Shown in pieces: positions 35,377 through 44,670 of a stretch of 64,000 nt of DNA. Position 1 is the stretch's first letter. Every line of letters starts with the position of its first letter. The stretch is from Methylobacterium sp. DB0501 (GTDB lineage Bacteria > Pseudomonadota > Alphaproteobacteria > Rhizobiales > Beijerinckiaceae), in the NCBI RefSeq assembly GCF_011043735.1, contig NZ_JAAKGV010000016.1, positions 1 to 64,000 of the forward strand. The letters run 5' to 3'. The notes below the pieces were generated by a model that did no database searches, had not been told where the DNA came from, and was given only the letters and a program-made list of their open reading frames with translations. The translations under genes were made by a program, and so were the position numbers.

Positions 35377-36269
35377 GCGCCACCGGCTCCCCCGCCCTCG
35401 TCCCCACCCGTCCCCGCACCGGGATCTCGGCGACGCTGGCGCATGCCGGCACCGTCGTCGCCGGCAACCCGGTCACGGGCTTCGCCTTCGCGCTGCTCCT
35501 CGGGCTCATGGCCTGTGCGGTGCTCGGCCCGTCGCTGGTGCCCTACGACCCGCTCGCCTCCGACACGGCGATCGCGCTCCAGGCCCCGACGCTGGCGCAC
35601 CCCTTCGGCACCGACCAGCTCGGGCGCGACATCCTCTCGCGGGTGGTGGTGGCGGCCCGGCTCGATCTCGCCATCGCGGTCTTCTCGGTGGCGCTGGTCT
35701 TCGTCGCCGGGGGGCTCGCCGGGATCATGGCCGGGTTCTTCGGCGGCTGGACCGACCGGATCGTCGGGCGGCTCGCCGACACCATCATGGCCTTCCCGCT
35801 CTTCGTCCTGGCGATGGGGATCGTGGCGGCGCTCGGCAACACGGTCGGCAACATCGTGCTGGCCACCGCCATCATCAACTTCCCGCTCTATGCCCGGCTG
35901 GCCCGGGCCGAGGCCGCGCAGAGGCGCAACGCCGGCTTCGTCATGGCGGCGCGGCTGACCGGCAATACCGACCTGCGCATCGTGCTCACCTGCATCCTGC
36001 CGAACATCCTGCCGCTCATGATGGTGCAGATGTCGCTGACGATGGGCTACGCCATCCTCAACGCGGCGGGCCTGTCCTTCATCGGGCTCGGCGTGCGCCC
36101 GCCCACCCCGGAATGGGGGATCATGGTGGCGGAAGGCGCGGGCTTCATCGTCTCGGGCGAGTGGTGGATCGCGCTCTTCCCGGGCCTCGCCCTGATGCTC
36201 GCGGTGTTCTGCTTCAACCTCATCGGCGACGGCCTGCGCGACATCGTCGACCCCCAGAGGCGCACGTGA
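35373..36269 (+). CDS. dipeptide/oligopeptide-type ABC permease (DppC)
   Basis: 298-residue partner of the DppB-like permease. It has an N-terminal tail, the OppC_N helix (VTGFAFALLLGLMACAVLG), the motif LAHPFGTDQLGRDILSRVV and the coupling loop RRNAGFVMAARLTGNTDLRI. The family ending is GDGLRDIVDPQRRT. It overlaps dppB (ATGA) and the fused ATPase gene (GTGA). Confidence 0.92.
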   Translation: MSATGSPALVPTRPRTGISATLAHAGTVVAGNPVTGFAFALLLGLMACAVLGPSLVPYDPLASDTAIALQAPTLAHPFGTDQLGRDILSRVVVAARLDLAIAVFSVALVFVAGGLAGIMAGFFGGWTDRIVGRLADTIMAFPLFVLAMGIVAALGNTVGNIVLATAIINFPLYARLARAEAAQRRNAGFVMAARLTGNTDLRIVLTCILPNILPLMMVQMSLTMGYAILNAAGLSFIGLGVRPPTPEWGIMVAEGAGFIVSGEWWIALFPGLALMLAVFCFNLIGDGLRDIVDPQRRT

Positions 36270-37930
36270 CCGCGATCCCGCTCCTCGCTATCCGCGACCT
36301 CACGGTCGAGTTCGCCACCCGCCGCGGCACGGTGCAGGCGGTGCGCCGGGTCGACGTCTCGGTCGCCAAGGGTGAGACCGTCGGCATCGTCGGCGAGTCG
36401 GGCTCGGGCAAGTCGGTCACCTCCTACGCGGTGATGCGGATCCTCGACCGGGCCGGGCGCATCGCCGGCGGCGCGGTCGACTTCTCAGGGATCGACCTGC
36501 GCGCCGCGACCGAGCGCCAGATGCGCGACCTGCGCGGGCGGGAGATCTCGATGATCTTCCAGAATCCCCGCGCGGCGCTGAACCCGATCCGCAAGGTCGG
36601 CCACCAGATCGAGGACGTGCTGCGCCAGCACGCCGAGGCCGGCTCCGGCGACGCCAAGGCCAAGGCCATCGCGGCGCTCGAACAGGTGAAGATCGCGCGG
36701 GCGACCGAGCGCTACCACGCCTACCCGTTCGAACTCTCGGGCGGCATGTGCCAGCGGGTGGTGATCGCGCTCGCGCTCGCGTGCCGGCCGCAGCTCCTCA
36801 TCGCCGACGAGCCGACCACCGGCCTCGACGTGACGACCCAGAAGGCGGTGATGGACCTCGTCACCGGGCTCACCCGCGAGCGCGGCATGGCGACCGTGCT
36901 CATCACCCACGACCTCGGGCTGGCCGCGACCTATTGCGACCGGATCGTGGTGATGGAGCAGGGCCGGGTCGTCGAGACGGCACCCGCCACGACGATCTTC
37001 CGGGCGCCCGCCCACGCCTATACCCGCAAGCTGATGCAGGCGACGCCGCGCCCGGGCGTGACCTTGCGCGACCTGCTGCCCGAGGGGGCGCCGGCCGCCC
37101 CCCTGGAGCGAGCCAAGGCGGCGGGAACCCCGCTCCTCGCGGTTTCGGGGCTGGTGAAGGCGTACCCGAAGAAGGCCGGCCTGCTCACGCGCAAGGCGGC
37201 GGAGGCGCCGTTCCGGGCGGTCGATTCCTTGAGCTTCACGGTCGCTCGCGGCGAGAGCGTCGGCCTCGTCGGCGAATCGGGCTGCGGCAAGTCCACCACC
37301 TCGACGATGGTGATGCGGCTCCTCGACCCGACCGAGGGCTCGATCGTGTTCGCCGGCGAGGAGATCGGCCGGGTGCCGGCCGCGCGCTTCGCCCGGCACC
37401 GCTTGCGGCCGAAGATCCAGATGGTGTTTCAGGATCCGACCGAATCCCTCAACCCGCGCTGGACCGCGGCGCGTGCCATCGCCGACCCGCTGCTGCGCTT
37501 CCGCACCGTGACCGGCTCGGATGCGGTCCGCGCGCGCTGCGAGGAGCTGGCCCGCCTCGTCGGCCTGCCGGTCGATCTCCTCGACCGGTTCCCGCACCAG
37601 CTCTCCGGCGGCCAGAAGGCGCGCGTCGGCATCGCGCGGGCCATCGCGCCCGCCCCCGACCTCGTGATCCTCGACGAGCCGACGGCGGCCCTCGACGTCT
37701 CGGTGCAGGCTCTGGTGCTCAACCTCCTCGCCGACCTCAAGCAGGCGCTCGGCATGAGCTACCTGTTCGTCAGTCACGACCTGCAGGTGGTGCGCCTGCT
37801 CTGCGACCGGGTGATCGTCATGCGGGCCGGCCGGATCGTCGAGGAGGGCCCGACCGCCGCGGTCTTAAGCGCGCCGCAGGCCGAGTATACCCGCGCGCTG
37901 CTGGCCGCGATTCCGAGGCCGCCGGTGTGA
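36266..37930 (+). CDS. fused dual ABC ATPase (DppD-DppF) of the importer
   Basis: 554-residue protein with two complete ATPase domains. Domain 1 (residues ~5-260) has Walker A GESGSGKSVTSYAV, signature LSGGMCQRVVIALAL and Walker B LLIADEPTTGLDVTT. Domain 2 (~285-550) has GESGCGKSTTSTMV, LSGGQKARVGIARAI and LVILDEPTAALDVSV. An oligo_HPY-like segment follows domain 1 (AHAYTRKLMQATPRPG). The start is GTG 36266, overlapping dppC. Single-chain dual ATPases are known for peptide-type importers in alphaproteobacteria. Confidence 0.92.
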   Translation: MTAIPLLAIRDLTVEFATRRGTVQAVRRVDVSVAKGETVGIVGESGSGKSVTSYAVMRILDRAGRIAGGAVDFSGIDLRAATERQMRDLRGREISMIFQNPRAALNPIRKVGHQIEDVLRQHAEAGSGDAKAKAIAALEQVKIARATERYHAYPFELSGGMCQRVVIALALACRPQLLIADEPTTGLDVTTQKAVMDLVTGLTRERGMATVLITHDLGLAATYCDRIVVMEQGRVVETAPATTIFRAPAHAYTRKLMQATPRPGVTLRDLLPEGAPAAPLERAKAAGTPLLAVSGLVKAYPKKAGLLTRKAAEAPFRAVDSLSFTVARGESVGLVGESGCGKSTTSTMVMRLLDPTEGSIVFAGEEIGRVPAARFARHRLRPKIQMVFQDPTESLNPRWTAARAIADPLLRFRTVTGSDAVRARCEELARLVGLPVDLLDRFPHQLSGGQKARVGIARAIAPAPDLVILDEPTAALDVSVQALVLNLLADLKQALGMSYLFVSHDLQVVRLLCDRVIVMRAGRIVEEGPTAAVLSAPQAEYTRALLAAIPRPPV

Positions 37931-37979
37931 GGAGCACGCGCATCCCGCCCTCACCCCGGTCGTCGGTCTCGACACGATC

Positions 37980-38031
37980 GACATCCTCCGGGTCATTCCG
38001 AGGCCGCGCGCGGCATGACCCGGAGGATGTC
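37980..38031. repeat. perfect inverted repeat after the ABC cassette
   Basis: Arms GACATCCTCCGGGTCAT (37980-37996) and its exact complement (38015-38031), loop 18 bases. It sits between the transporter genes and atzG in the same direction, so it may be an intra-operon attenuator or terminator separating transport from catabolic genes. Confidence 0.55.
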
Positions 38032-38148
38032 AAGATCGCAGGGAGAATTCGGCTTGGTTCTCACATCGAAGACGATATCGCCACCGAGACGAACCAAGGC
38101 CCTGCAACGCCTTCCGCCGCCGCATCGACTCATCCCCGAGGTTCGACC

Positions 38149-38376
38149 ATGACGACACCTCCCCTCGCTCCTGCCCTCCCCCCTGCCCTCCCCCTCGACG
38201 ACGCCTCCGCCGGCGCGATCGTCGACGCGATGATGCCGCTGGTCGGCATCCCGATGGCGCCCGAGTGGCGCGAGACGGTGATCGCCAGCGTCAAGGCGAC
38301 GGCCGCCGCCGCCCGCCTCGTGCTCGATTTCCCCCTCGACGACACCGTCGAGCCGGCGCCGGTGTTCCGGGCATGA
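38149..38376 (+). CDS. atzG: AtzG-like small subunit of carboxybiuret hydrolase
   Basis: 75-residue helical protein (ASAGAIVDAMMPLVGIPMAP, IASVKATAAAARLVLDFPLD) with the Pro/Ala-rich start and DD/EPAPVF ending of DUF4089/AtzG proteins. AtzG packs against the amidase AtzE, in the manner of GatC with GatA, and stabilises it. The gene overlaps the atzE ATG by four bases, as expected for an obligate complex. It is easily missed because of its size. Confidence 0.85.
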   Translation: MTTPPLAPALPPALPLDDASAGAIVDAMMPLVGIPMAPEWRETVIASVKATAAAARLVLDFPLDDTVEPAPVFRA

Positions 38377-39758
38377 GCAACCAGAGCACGGCCGCCGGGA
38401 TCGCCGCCGCCGTGGCGGCGGGCCGGCTCACCGCCGCGGAGGCGATCGAGGCCGCCCTGGCGCGGATCGCCGCGATCGATCCCGGCGTGAACGCCTTCAC
38501 CGACGTGACGGCGGAGCGCGCCCGCGCCCGCGCCGCGACGATCGACGCCGACCGCGCCGCCGGCCGGGCGCCCGGCCCGCTCGCCGGCGTGCCCTTCGCG
38601 GTCAAGAACCTGTTCGACGTGGAAGGCATTCCGACCCGCGCCGGCTCCAAGATCAACCGCGACCGCGAACCGGCCGCCCGCGACGGCGCCCTCGTGCGGC
38701 GGCTGGAAGCGGCCGGCGCCATCCTCGTCGGCGCCCTCAACATGGGCGAATACGCCTACGACTTCACCGGCGAGAACGCCCATGACGGCCCCTCGCGCAA
38801 CCCGCACGACCGGGATCGGATGACCGGCGGCTCGTCGGGCGGCTCGGGGGCGGCGGTCGCGGCGGGGCTCGTTCCCCTCGCCCTCGGCTCGGACACCAAC
38901 GGTTCGATCCGGGTGCCGTCGGCGTTCTGCGGCACATTCGGGCTCAAGCCCACCTTCGGCCGGCTGTCGCGGGCGGGGTCGTTCCCGTTCGTCGCGAGCT
39001 TCGATCATCTCGGGCCGCTCGCCCGGTCGGTCGCCGACTTGAGCCTCGCCTACGACGCGATGCAGGGCGCGGATCCCGACGATCCCTGGCAGGCGCCGCG
39101 GCCCGTCGAACCGGTGACGGCGGCGCTCGCGCAGGGCGCGACGGGCCTTCGCATCGCGGTGGCCGGCGGCTACTTCGCCCGGGGCGGTGAGCCGGATTGC
39201 TTCGCAGCCGTTCAGCGCGCCGCCGAGGCCCTGGGCGCGACCCGGGCCATCGAGATCCCGGAGGCGGCCCGCGCCCGCGCCGCGGCCTTCGTCATCACCG
39301 CCTCCGAGGCGGCGGGCCTCCATCTCGACCGGCTGCGCGCGCGCCCCGGCGACTACGACCCGGCGGTGCGCGACCGGCTGATCGCCGGCACGACCATTCC
39401 GGCGGCGTGGGTCCACCGCGCCCAGCGCTTCCGCAGCTGGTACCGGACGCGGGTGCTGGCCCTGTTCGAGGAGGTCGACGTGGTCCTCGCCCCCTGCACC
39501 CCCTGCCGGGCGCTGCGGATCGGCCAGGCGACGATGGAGATCGACGGCGTCACCGTGCCGGCGCGGCCGAATATCGGGGTCTTCACCCAGCCGATCTCGT
39601 TCGTCGGCCTGCCGGTCGTGGCGGTGCCGGTGCGGGTCGGGGACGGCCTGCCCCTCGCCGTCCAGGTCATCGCGGCGCCGTGGCGGGAGGACCTGGCCCT
39701 GCGGGTCGCCGGGACGCTCGAGGCGGCGGGCGTGGGGGCGGCGCCGGTGGCGGAGTGA
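38373..39758 (+). CDS. atzE: AtzE-family amidohydrolase (1-carboxybiuret hydrolase type)
   Basis: 461-residue amidase-signature enzyme. The Ser-cisSer-Lys triad is visible: Lys in VPFAVKNLFDVEGIPTRAG, and the two serines in the GGSSGGSGAAVAAGLVPLAL block. The substrate-pocket region has SFDHLGPLARSVADLSLAYD. In the known pathway AtzE-AtzG deaminates 1-carboxybiuret to 1,3-dicarboxyurea. In other contexts related enzymes act on oxalurate or other ureides. Overlap with atzG and the adjacent atzF support the nitrogen-release role. Confidence 0.88.
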   Translation: MSNQSTAAGIAAAVAAGRLTAAEAIEAALARIAAIDPGVNAFTDVTAERARARAATIDADRAAGRAPGPLAGVPFAVKNLFDVEGIPTRAGSKINRDREPAARDGALVRRLEAAGAILVGALNMGEYAYDFTGENAHDGPSRNPHDRDRMTGGSSGGSGAAVAAGLVPLALGSDTNGSIRVPSAFCGTFGLKPTFGRLSRAGSFPFVASFDHLGPLARSVADLSLAYDAMQGADPDDPWQAPRPVEPVTAALAQGATGLRIAVAGGYFARGGEPDCFAAVQRAAEALGATRAIEIPEAARARAAAFVITASEAAGLHLDRLRARPGDYDPAVRDRLIAGTTIPAAWVHRAQRFRSWYRTRVLALFEEVDVVLAPCTPCRALRIGQATMEIDGVTVPARPNIGVFTQPISFVGLPVVAVPVRVGDGLPLAVQVIAAPWREDLALRVAGTLEAAGVGAAPVAE

Positions 39759-39886
39759 GGCCTGGTCCGGAGCGATCGCGGCCCATCCAATCGCATTTCC
39801 TCGATCCACCCGCTCACCTCAGGATGAGATCGCGAGTGGACTGCGTCGAGGCAGACGCCAGGAAACGTCTTCAGGGAGAAAACCCC

Positions 39887-40276
39887 ATGGACATCGACCA
39901 CCCCGACGTGAAAGCCGAGGTCGAGGCGGCCTTCGCTGCTTACGAGACCGCCCTCGTCACCAACGACGTGCCGACCCTGGAGGCCCTGTTCTGGGACGAT
40001 CCCCGCACCATCCGGTACGGCGTCGGGGAAAACCTCTACGGCATGGATGCGATCCGGGCCTTCCGCCGGGCGCGCTCGCCGGTCGGGGTCGAGCGGCGCA
40101 TCGATCGCACCGTCATCACCACCTTCGGGCGCGACTTCGCCACCGCCTCGACGCTGTTCTGGCGCGAGGCCCATCCCGGCAAGGTCGGGCGCCAGATGCA
40201 GTCCTGGGCCCGGCTGCCCGAGGGCTGGCGGGTCGTCGCCGCGCATGTCAGCCTGATCGACGAGGTGCCGGCATGA
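39887..40276 (+). CDS. HpxZ/AtzH-like SnoaL-fold protein
   Basis: 129-residue NTF2/SnoaL-fold protein of the DUF3225 kind. The signature MDIDHPDVKAEVEAAFAAYE, then LFWDDPRTIRYGVGENLYGM and DFATASTLFWREAHPGKVGR-QMQSW, matches HpxZ (oxalurate catabolism) and AtzH. Its biochemical role is not firmly fixed; in the atz operon AtzH has been proposed to process 1,3-dicarboxyurea to allophanate. It overlaps atzF by four bases. ATG 39887 has an AGGGAG site upstream. Confidence 0.88.
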   Translation: MDIDHPDVKAEVEAAFAAYETALVTNDVPTLEALFWDDPRTIRYGVGENLYGMDAIRAFRRARSPVGVERRIDRTVITTFGRDFATASTLFWREAHPGKVGRQMQSWARLPEGWRVVAAHVSLIDEVPA

Positions 40277-42057
40277 GCCCCTTCCCCCTGACCCTCGGCC
40301 AGTACCGCGAGGCCTACGCCTCAGGATCGCTCACCCCCGGCGGGGCCGTGCGCGAGGTCTACCGGCGCATCGCGGCCCATGCCGATCCGGCCGTGTTCAT
40401 CACCCTGCGGCCGGAGGCCGAGGCGGCGGCGGAGGCCGACACCCTGCCGGCGGGCCCGCTCCACGGCATCCCGGTCGCCGTGAAGGACAACATCGACGTG
40501 GCGGGCCTGCCCACCACCTGCGCCTGCCCCGGCTACGCCCGTGTCGCCGAGGCGGATGCCGCGGTGGTGGCGCGCCTGCGGCAAGCCGGGGCACTCGTCA
40601 TCGGCAAGACCAACCTCGACCAGTTCGCCACCGGCCTCGTCGGCGTGCGCTCGCCCTACGGCGTGCCGCGCAACACCCTCGATCCGGCTCTGGTGCCGGG
40701 CGGCTCCTCGTCGGGCTCCGCGGTGGCGGTCGCCGCCGGCCTGGTGCCGCTGGCGCTCGGCACCGACACCGCCGGCTCGGGCCGGGTGCCGGCGGGGCTC
40801 AACGCCATCGTCGGGCTGAAACCCAGCCTCGGGGCGCTCTCGACCCGCGGCGTGGTGCCGGCCTGCCGCACCCTCGACTGCGTCTCGGTCTTCGCGCTGA
40901 CCGCCGAGGACGCGTTCGCGGGCCTCACCGCGCTCGCCGGGTTCGACGCCGCCGATCCGTTCTCGCGGGCCCTGTCCCTCGGGCATCCCGGGCCGCTGCC
41001 GCGGCGGATCGGCGTGCCGGATGCGGGAAGCCGGCGCTTCTTCGGCGATGCGCCGTCCGAGGCCGCCTTCGACGCCGCGCTCGCCGATCTCGAATCCCTC
41101 GGCGCGACGCTGGTCCCGGTCGATCTCGCGCCGTTCTTCGCCACCGCCGCGCTGCTCTACGACGGGCCGTGGGTGGCCGAGCGCTGGGAGGCGATCCGCT
41201 CCTTCATCACCGGGCAGCCCGAGGCGCTGCACCCGGTCACCCGCGCGATCACCGAGCGCGCGACCGGATTCTCCGCCGCCGACGCCTTCGCGGGGCACTA
41301 CCGGCTGGCCGAACTGCGCCGCGCCACCGAGCCGGTCTGGCGCGATATCGACGCGTTGTGCGTGCCGACATTCCCGCGCCCGCAGACCCTTGCGGCGCTC
41401 GACGCCGACCCGATCGGCCCCAATGCCGAGCTCGGCACCTACACCAACTTCGTCAACCTGCTCGACCTTTGCGCGCTCGCCGTGCCGAGCCGTCCGCGCG
41501 CCGACGGCCGGCCGGCCGGCGTGACGCTGATCGCTCCGGCGGGCCGGGACGCCGCCCTGATCCCCTTGGGCGACGCCCTCCACCGCGCCGGCGGCATCCC
41601 GATGGGGGCGACCGGCACCCCCCTGCCGCCGGCCTCCGAGCCGGGGCCGGCGCGGGCGACGGCCGACGAGATCGAGCTGGCGGTGGTCGGCGCGCACCTG
41701 TCGGGTCTGCCCCTCAACGGCGAGCTGACGGCGCTCGGCGCCCGCTGCCTCCGTGCGGTCGCGACCCGGCCGGACTACCGCCTCTACGCCCTGCAGGGAG
41801 CGGGGCCGCGCCGTCCAGGCCTCGTGCGGGTGGCGGAGGGCGGCGCGTCGATCGCCACCGAGGTCTGGGCGCTGGCGCCGGCGGCCTTCGGCCGCTTCGT
41901 CGCGGCGATCCCCGCCCCCCTCGGCATCGGCACCCTGCGGCTGGCCGACGGCACGACGCCGAAGGGGTTTCTCTGCGAGCCCGAGGGCGTGCGGGCGGCG
42001 GAGGACGTGTCGCGGTTCGGGGGGTGGCGGGCGTATCTGGCGGCGGCGCAGGGGTGA
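40273..42057 (+). CDS. atzF: allophanate hydrolase (AtzF)
   Basis: Hydrolyses allophanate to ammonia and CO2. The 594-residue protein has an amidase-signature domain (residues ~1-440) with Lys in IPVAVKDNIDVAGLPTTCA and the serines in VPGGSSSGSAVAVAAGLVPL. A C-terminal domain (~475-590: ELAVVGAHLSGLPLNGELTA, ATEVWALAPAAFGRFVAAIP, GTLRLADGTTPKGFLCEPEG) is diagnostic of AtzF/DUR1,2-type allophanate hydrolases. It ends the dpp-atz operon. No cyanuric acid hydrolase or biuret hydrolase is encoded in the window, so the entry compound is open. Confidence 0.93.
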   Translation: MSPFPLTLGQYREAYASGSLTPGGAVREVYRRIAAHADPAVFITLRPEAEAAAEADTLPAGPLHGIPVAVKDNIDVAGLPTTCACPGYARVAEADAAVVARLRQAGALVIGKTNLDQFATGLVGVRSPYGVPRNTLDPALVPGGSSSGSAVAVAAGLVPLALGTDTAGSGRVPAGLNAIVGLKPSLGALSTRGVVPACRTLDCVSVFALTAEDAFAGLTALAGFDAADPFSRALSLGHPGPLPRRIGVPDAGSRRFFGDAPSEAAFDAALADLESLGATLVPVDLAPFFATAALLYDGPWVAERWEAIRSFITGQPEALHPVTRAITERATGFSAADAFAGHYRLAELRRATEPVWRDIDALCVPTFPRPQTLAALDADPIGPNAELGTYTNFVNLLDLCALAVPSRPRADGRPAGVTLIAPAGRDAALIPLGDALHRAGGIPMGATGTPLPPASEPGPARATADEIELAVVGAHLSGLPLNGELTALGARCLRAVATRPDYRLYALQGAGPRRPGLVRVAEGGASIATEVWALAPAAFGRFVAAIPAPLGIGTLRLADGTTPKGFLCEPEGVRAAEDVSRFGGWRAYLAAAQG

Positions 42058-42108
42058 GCGCCGGTTCGGTGTCGGCCTGATCCGTTCCTGGACCGATCAG
42101 GCGCGGGA

Positions 42109-42134
42109 TCCCCTCTCCCGTGCGGGAGAGGGGA
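42109..42134. terminator. bidirectional terminator hairpin
   Basis: Perfect 12 bp arms TCCCCTCTCCCG and CGGGAGAGGGGA with a two-base loop, between the convergent atzF and GH2 genes. A second inverted repeat CCTGATC...GATCAGG precedes it at 42077-42101. Confidence 0.55.
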
Positions 42135-42184
42135 GAAGTCCTCTGCCTTGATTCGAACCGACCCGGCCTGACACGGATGCCCCG

Positions 42185-44614
42185 TCAGAACCGCACCGCC
42201 TCGCTCCCGTTCACCGCCCGCACCGTGCCGCTCGGCCGCCCCCTCGTGCCGATGAGCGCGAGGCGGCGCTCGCCTCCCGGCGCCAGGTGGAACCAGTTGT
42301 CCGAGGACCGCCCGGGCCCGTCGAGGGCGACGTGGACGGCGAGCGCGTGGCGCGACGCGGCGACCCGCAGGCCGACCCCCCTCCCCTCCTCGACGAGGTC
42401 GGCCGACAGCCCGATCTCCTGCGGCGTCGCATCCCGCCCGGCCGGGAAATGGAACGCCTCGGCGAGCGGCGCTCCGTCCGCACCGGTGAGCCGCAGATGC
42501 GCCAGCGCATGCGCCGCCGGGCCGAAGCGATAGGCCGCCGTCGCATCGAAGAAGCGCCCGAGCAGGACGGCCGAGGACAGGCTGACGGAGTCGCGGGGGC
42601 CGAGCGACAGGGACCGCTCCGCCTGCGCGGCGACCTTGCCGGCGGCGCTGGTGAAGGTGAGCGCGAGCGTCGCGTCGAGCGGCCGGTCGGACTCGTTCAG
42701 GACGTGGGCGTGGAGGCCGTTCAGCCCCTCGTCCGAGAGCACGGCCTGGACCGGCCGGAAGGCGCGCTTGAGCGCGTACCAGGCCGATTTCGGCCGGCCG
42801 GCGACGTCGACCACGCCCCAGCCCGCCCCCGGCGCGAGGTCGCGCCAGAGCCAGACCAGGCCGCCGGCGGCGACCGAGGCCGGGCGGCGCCACTCCGAAA
42901 AGGTCGCCTCCATCACCTCGGCGACGGCGGCGCGGCCCAGCGTCAGGTAGCGCTCCGGGTCGTCGCGCCGTAAAGCCTCCGGGTCGACGCCGTAGAGCGA
43001 TCCCACGTAATGGTCGCGCACGCCCTCGAAGTCCCAGTCGGCGCCGCGGTCGCGCGGCACGCCGAGGCCCCAGGCCGGGCTGCTCGGATCGGTCAGCCCG
43101 GCCTGCGCGAGCGAGACCGGTTCCGGCACGTTGGCGAAAGCCAGGCACTCGGAGGCGAAGCGCACCTCGGCGCGGCGGGCATCCTCGAACGGGCGGCAAT
43201 AGGCGCCGACGCCGTAATAGTGGGTCACGCCGGCATTGGCGGAGAACGGTAGGTCGCCGCCGGAGGGGGAGTTCGGCACCACGACGAGGTCCGGCCGGCG
43301 CGCGGCGACCGCCTCGTGCAGCATCGCCTCCACCGCGGCGGCGCGCCAGACGGTGTCCGGAAACCCCAGCATCGCGGCCTGCTGCTCGACCTCGCTGCCG
43401 CCGCCGACGACGCAGAGCGAGGGCGAGGCCTGGAGCCGGTCGAGGAGCTGCGCGATCTCGGCCTCGAGCGCCGCCCGGAAGGCGGGGTCGTCGGTCGGGT
43501 AATCGAAATTCGCCAGCATCAGGTCCTGCCAGACCAGGATGCCGAGTTCGTCGCAGAGGTCGTGGAAGGGTTGGGCCTCGTACAGCATGGTGCCGCCGAC
43601 CCGCAGCATCGTCGTGCCGGCCTCGACGGCGAGCGCCAGGAGCGGGGCGTAGGCCTCCCGGTCGCCCGGCAGCCCGACGAGATCGGCCGGGGTCCAGCAG
43701 GCGCCGCGGCAGAAGACCGGCACGCCGTTCACCGCGAGGCTCAGGCCCTCCGCGAAGGGGCGCAGCCTCGCGATCGTGCGGAAGCCGACCCGTCCGAGAT
43801 CGAAGCTCCGCCCCCCGGCCTCCACCGCGACGGCGTGCAACCGCGGCTCGCCGTGGGTGTGCGGCCACCACAGGGCGATGCCGGGCAGATCCAGCCGGCC
43901 CTCGAACCGGCCGGGCGCGGTCTCGGCGAGGGCCGCTTCCCGGCCGTCGCAGCGCAGGATCATGGGCCCGCGGGCACCCGGACAGGTCAGGCGGACGGTG
44001 AGGATCCCCGTCCCGTCCTCGACCCGCGTGCGCAGGTCGATGTCGGCGGGGCGCGCCCCCCCCTCTCTCCGGGTGATCGGGCGATACGGGCCGACGGCGT
44101 CGACGCTCGGGCACCAGCCCGGCATGAAGCCGAGCAGCGTCGTGCGGGCGTGGCGCAGCGAGCCGGGCGTGGCGAGAAGCGGCCGCCAGCGGCCGCGCTT
44201 GTGCGGCCGGGCGAGCTCCTGCGCCAGCGAGCGGAACGCGAGGGCGAGGCTGTGCGTGCCGGCGAGATCGACCGCGACCTCGTGGGCCAGGAACATCGAA
44301 CGGGAATCGAGCAGACGCCGCCCGTCGAGCCAGACCTCGCAGAGCGTCGCCAGGCCGTCGAAGCGCAGGGTCTCGCGGCCCTGTCCCGCGAGTGTCGTGC
44401 GGTACCAGATGTCGGAGCCGTGGAGCGGCGTCGGCTCGGCGTCGGACCAGCGGCCGGCCGCGCGAAGCGCCCCCGCGGCGGTGCCGGGCACCGGCGCGGG
44501 AAGGAAACCGGCGAGGCCCGCCAGGTCATCGGGCCCGGGGCAGGCGCCGGGCGCGGTGACGATCATCTCCCACGGCCCGTCGAGGGTCCGGTCGACGTTG
44601 CGCAGAAGGGCCAT
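42185..44614 (-). CDS. glycoside hydrolase family 2 protein (beta-mannosidase-like)
   Basis: 809-residue GH2-type enzyme without an evident signal peptide. The N-terminal jelly-roll domain contains LHGSDIWYRTTLAGQGRETL and LRFDGLATLCEVWLDGRRLL. An Ig-like domain and the TIM barrel follow, the latter with TTMLRVGGTMLYEAQPFHDL and ILVWQDLMLANFDYPTDDP. The probable acid/base is E408 in VVGGGSEVEQQ, where the family usually has N-E; the probable nucleophile is E489 in VRFASECLAF. The Asn-to-Ser change beside the acid/base suggests altered 2-OH recognition. It lies downstream of the carrier-protein operon but after a 270 base gap, so co-function is possible, not proven. Confidence 0.82.
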   Translation of the reverse strand: MALLRNVDRTLDGPWEMIVTAPGACPGPDDLAGLAGFLPAPVPGTAAGALRAAGRWSDAEPTPLHGSDIWYRTTLAGQGRETLRFDGLATLCEVWLDGRRLLDSRSMFLAHEVAVDLAGTHSLALAFRSLAQELARPHKRGRWRPLLATPGSLRHARTTLLGFMPGWCPSVDAVGPYRPITRREGGARPADIDLRTRVEDGTGILTVRLTCPGARGPMILRCDGREAALAETAPGRFEGRLDLPGIALWWPHTHGEPRLHAVAVEAGGRSFDLGRVGFRTIARLRPFAEGLSLAVNGVPVFCRGACWTPADLVGLPGDREAYAPLLALAVEAGTTMLRVGGTMLYEAQPFHDLCDELGILVWQDLMLANFDYPTDDPAFRAALEAEIAQLLDRLQASPSLCVVGGGSEVEQQAAMLGFPDTVWRAAAVEAMLHEAVAARRPDLVVVPNSPSGGDLPFSANAGVTHYYGVGAYCRPFEDARRAEVRFASECLAFANVPEPVSLAQAGLTDPSSPAWGLGVPRDRGADWDFEGVRDHYVGSLYGVDPEALRRDDPERYLTLGRAAVAEVMEATFSEWRRPASVAAGGLVWLWRDLAPGAGWGVVDVAGRPKSAWYALKRAFRPVQAVLSDEGLNGLHAHVLNESDRPLDATLALTFTSAAGKVAAQAERSLSLGPRDSVSLSSAVLLGRFFDATAAYRFGPAAHALAHLRLTGADGAPLAEAFHFPAGRDATPQEIGLSADLVEEGRGVGLRVAASRHALAVHVALDGPGRSSDNWFHLAPGGERRLALIGTRGRPSGTVRAVNGSEAVRF

Positions 44615-44670
44615 GTCGTCCTTGGAGGCGGTTCTTGAGGGCTCGACACATCTTGCACCCTCCGCGCGAC

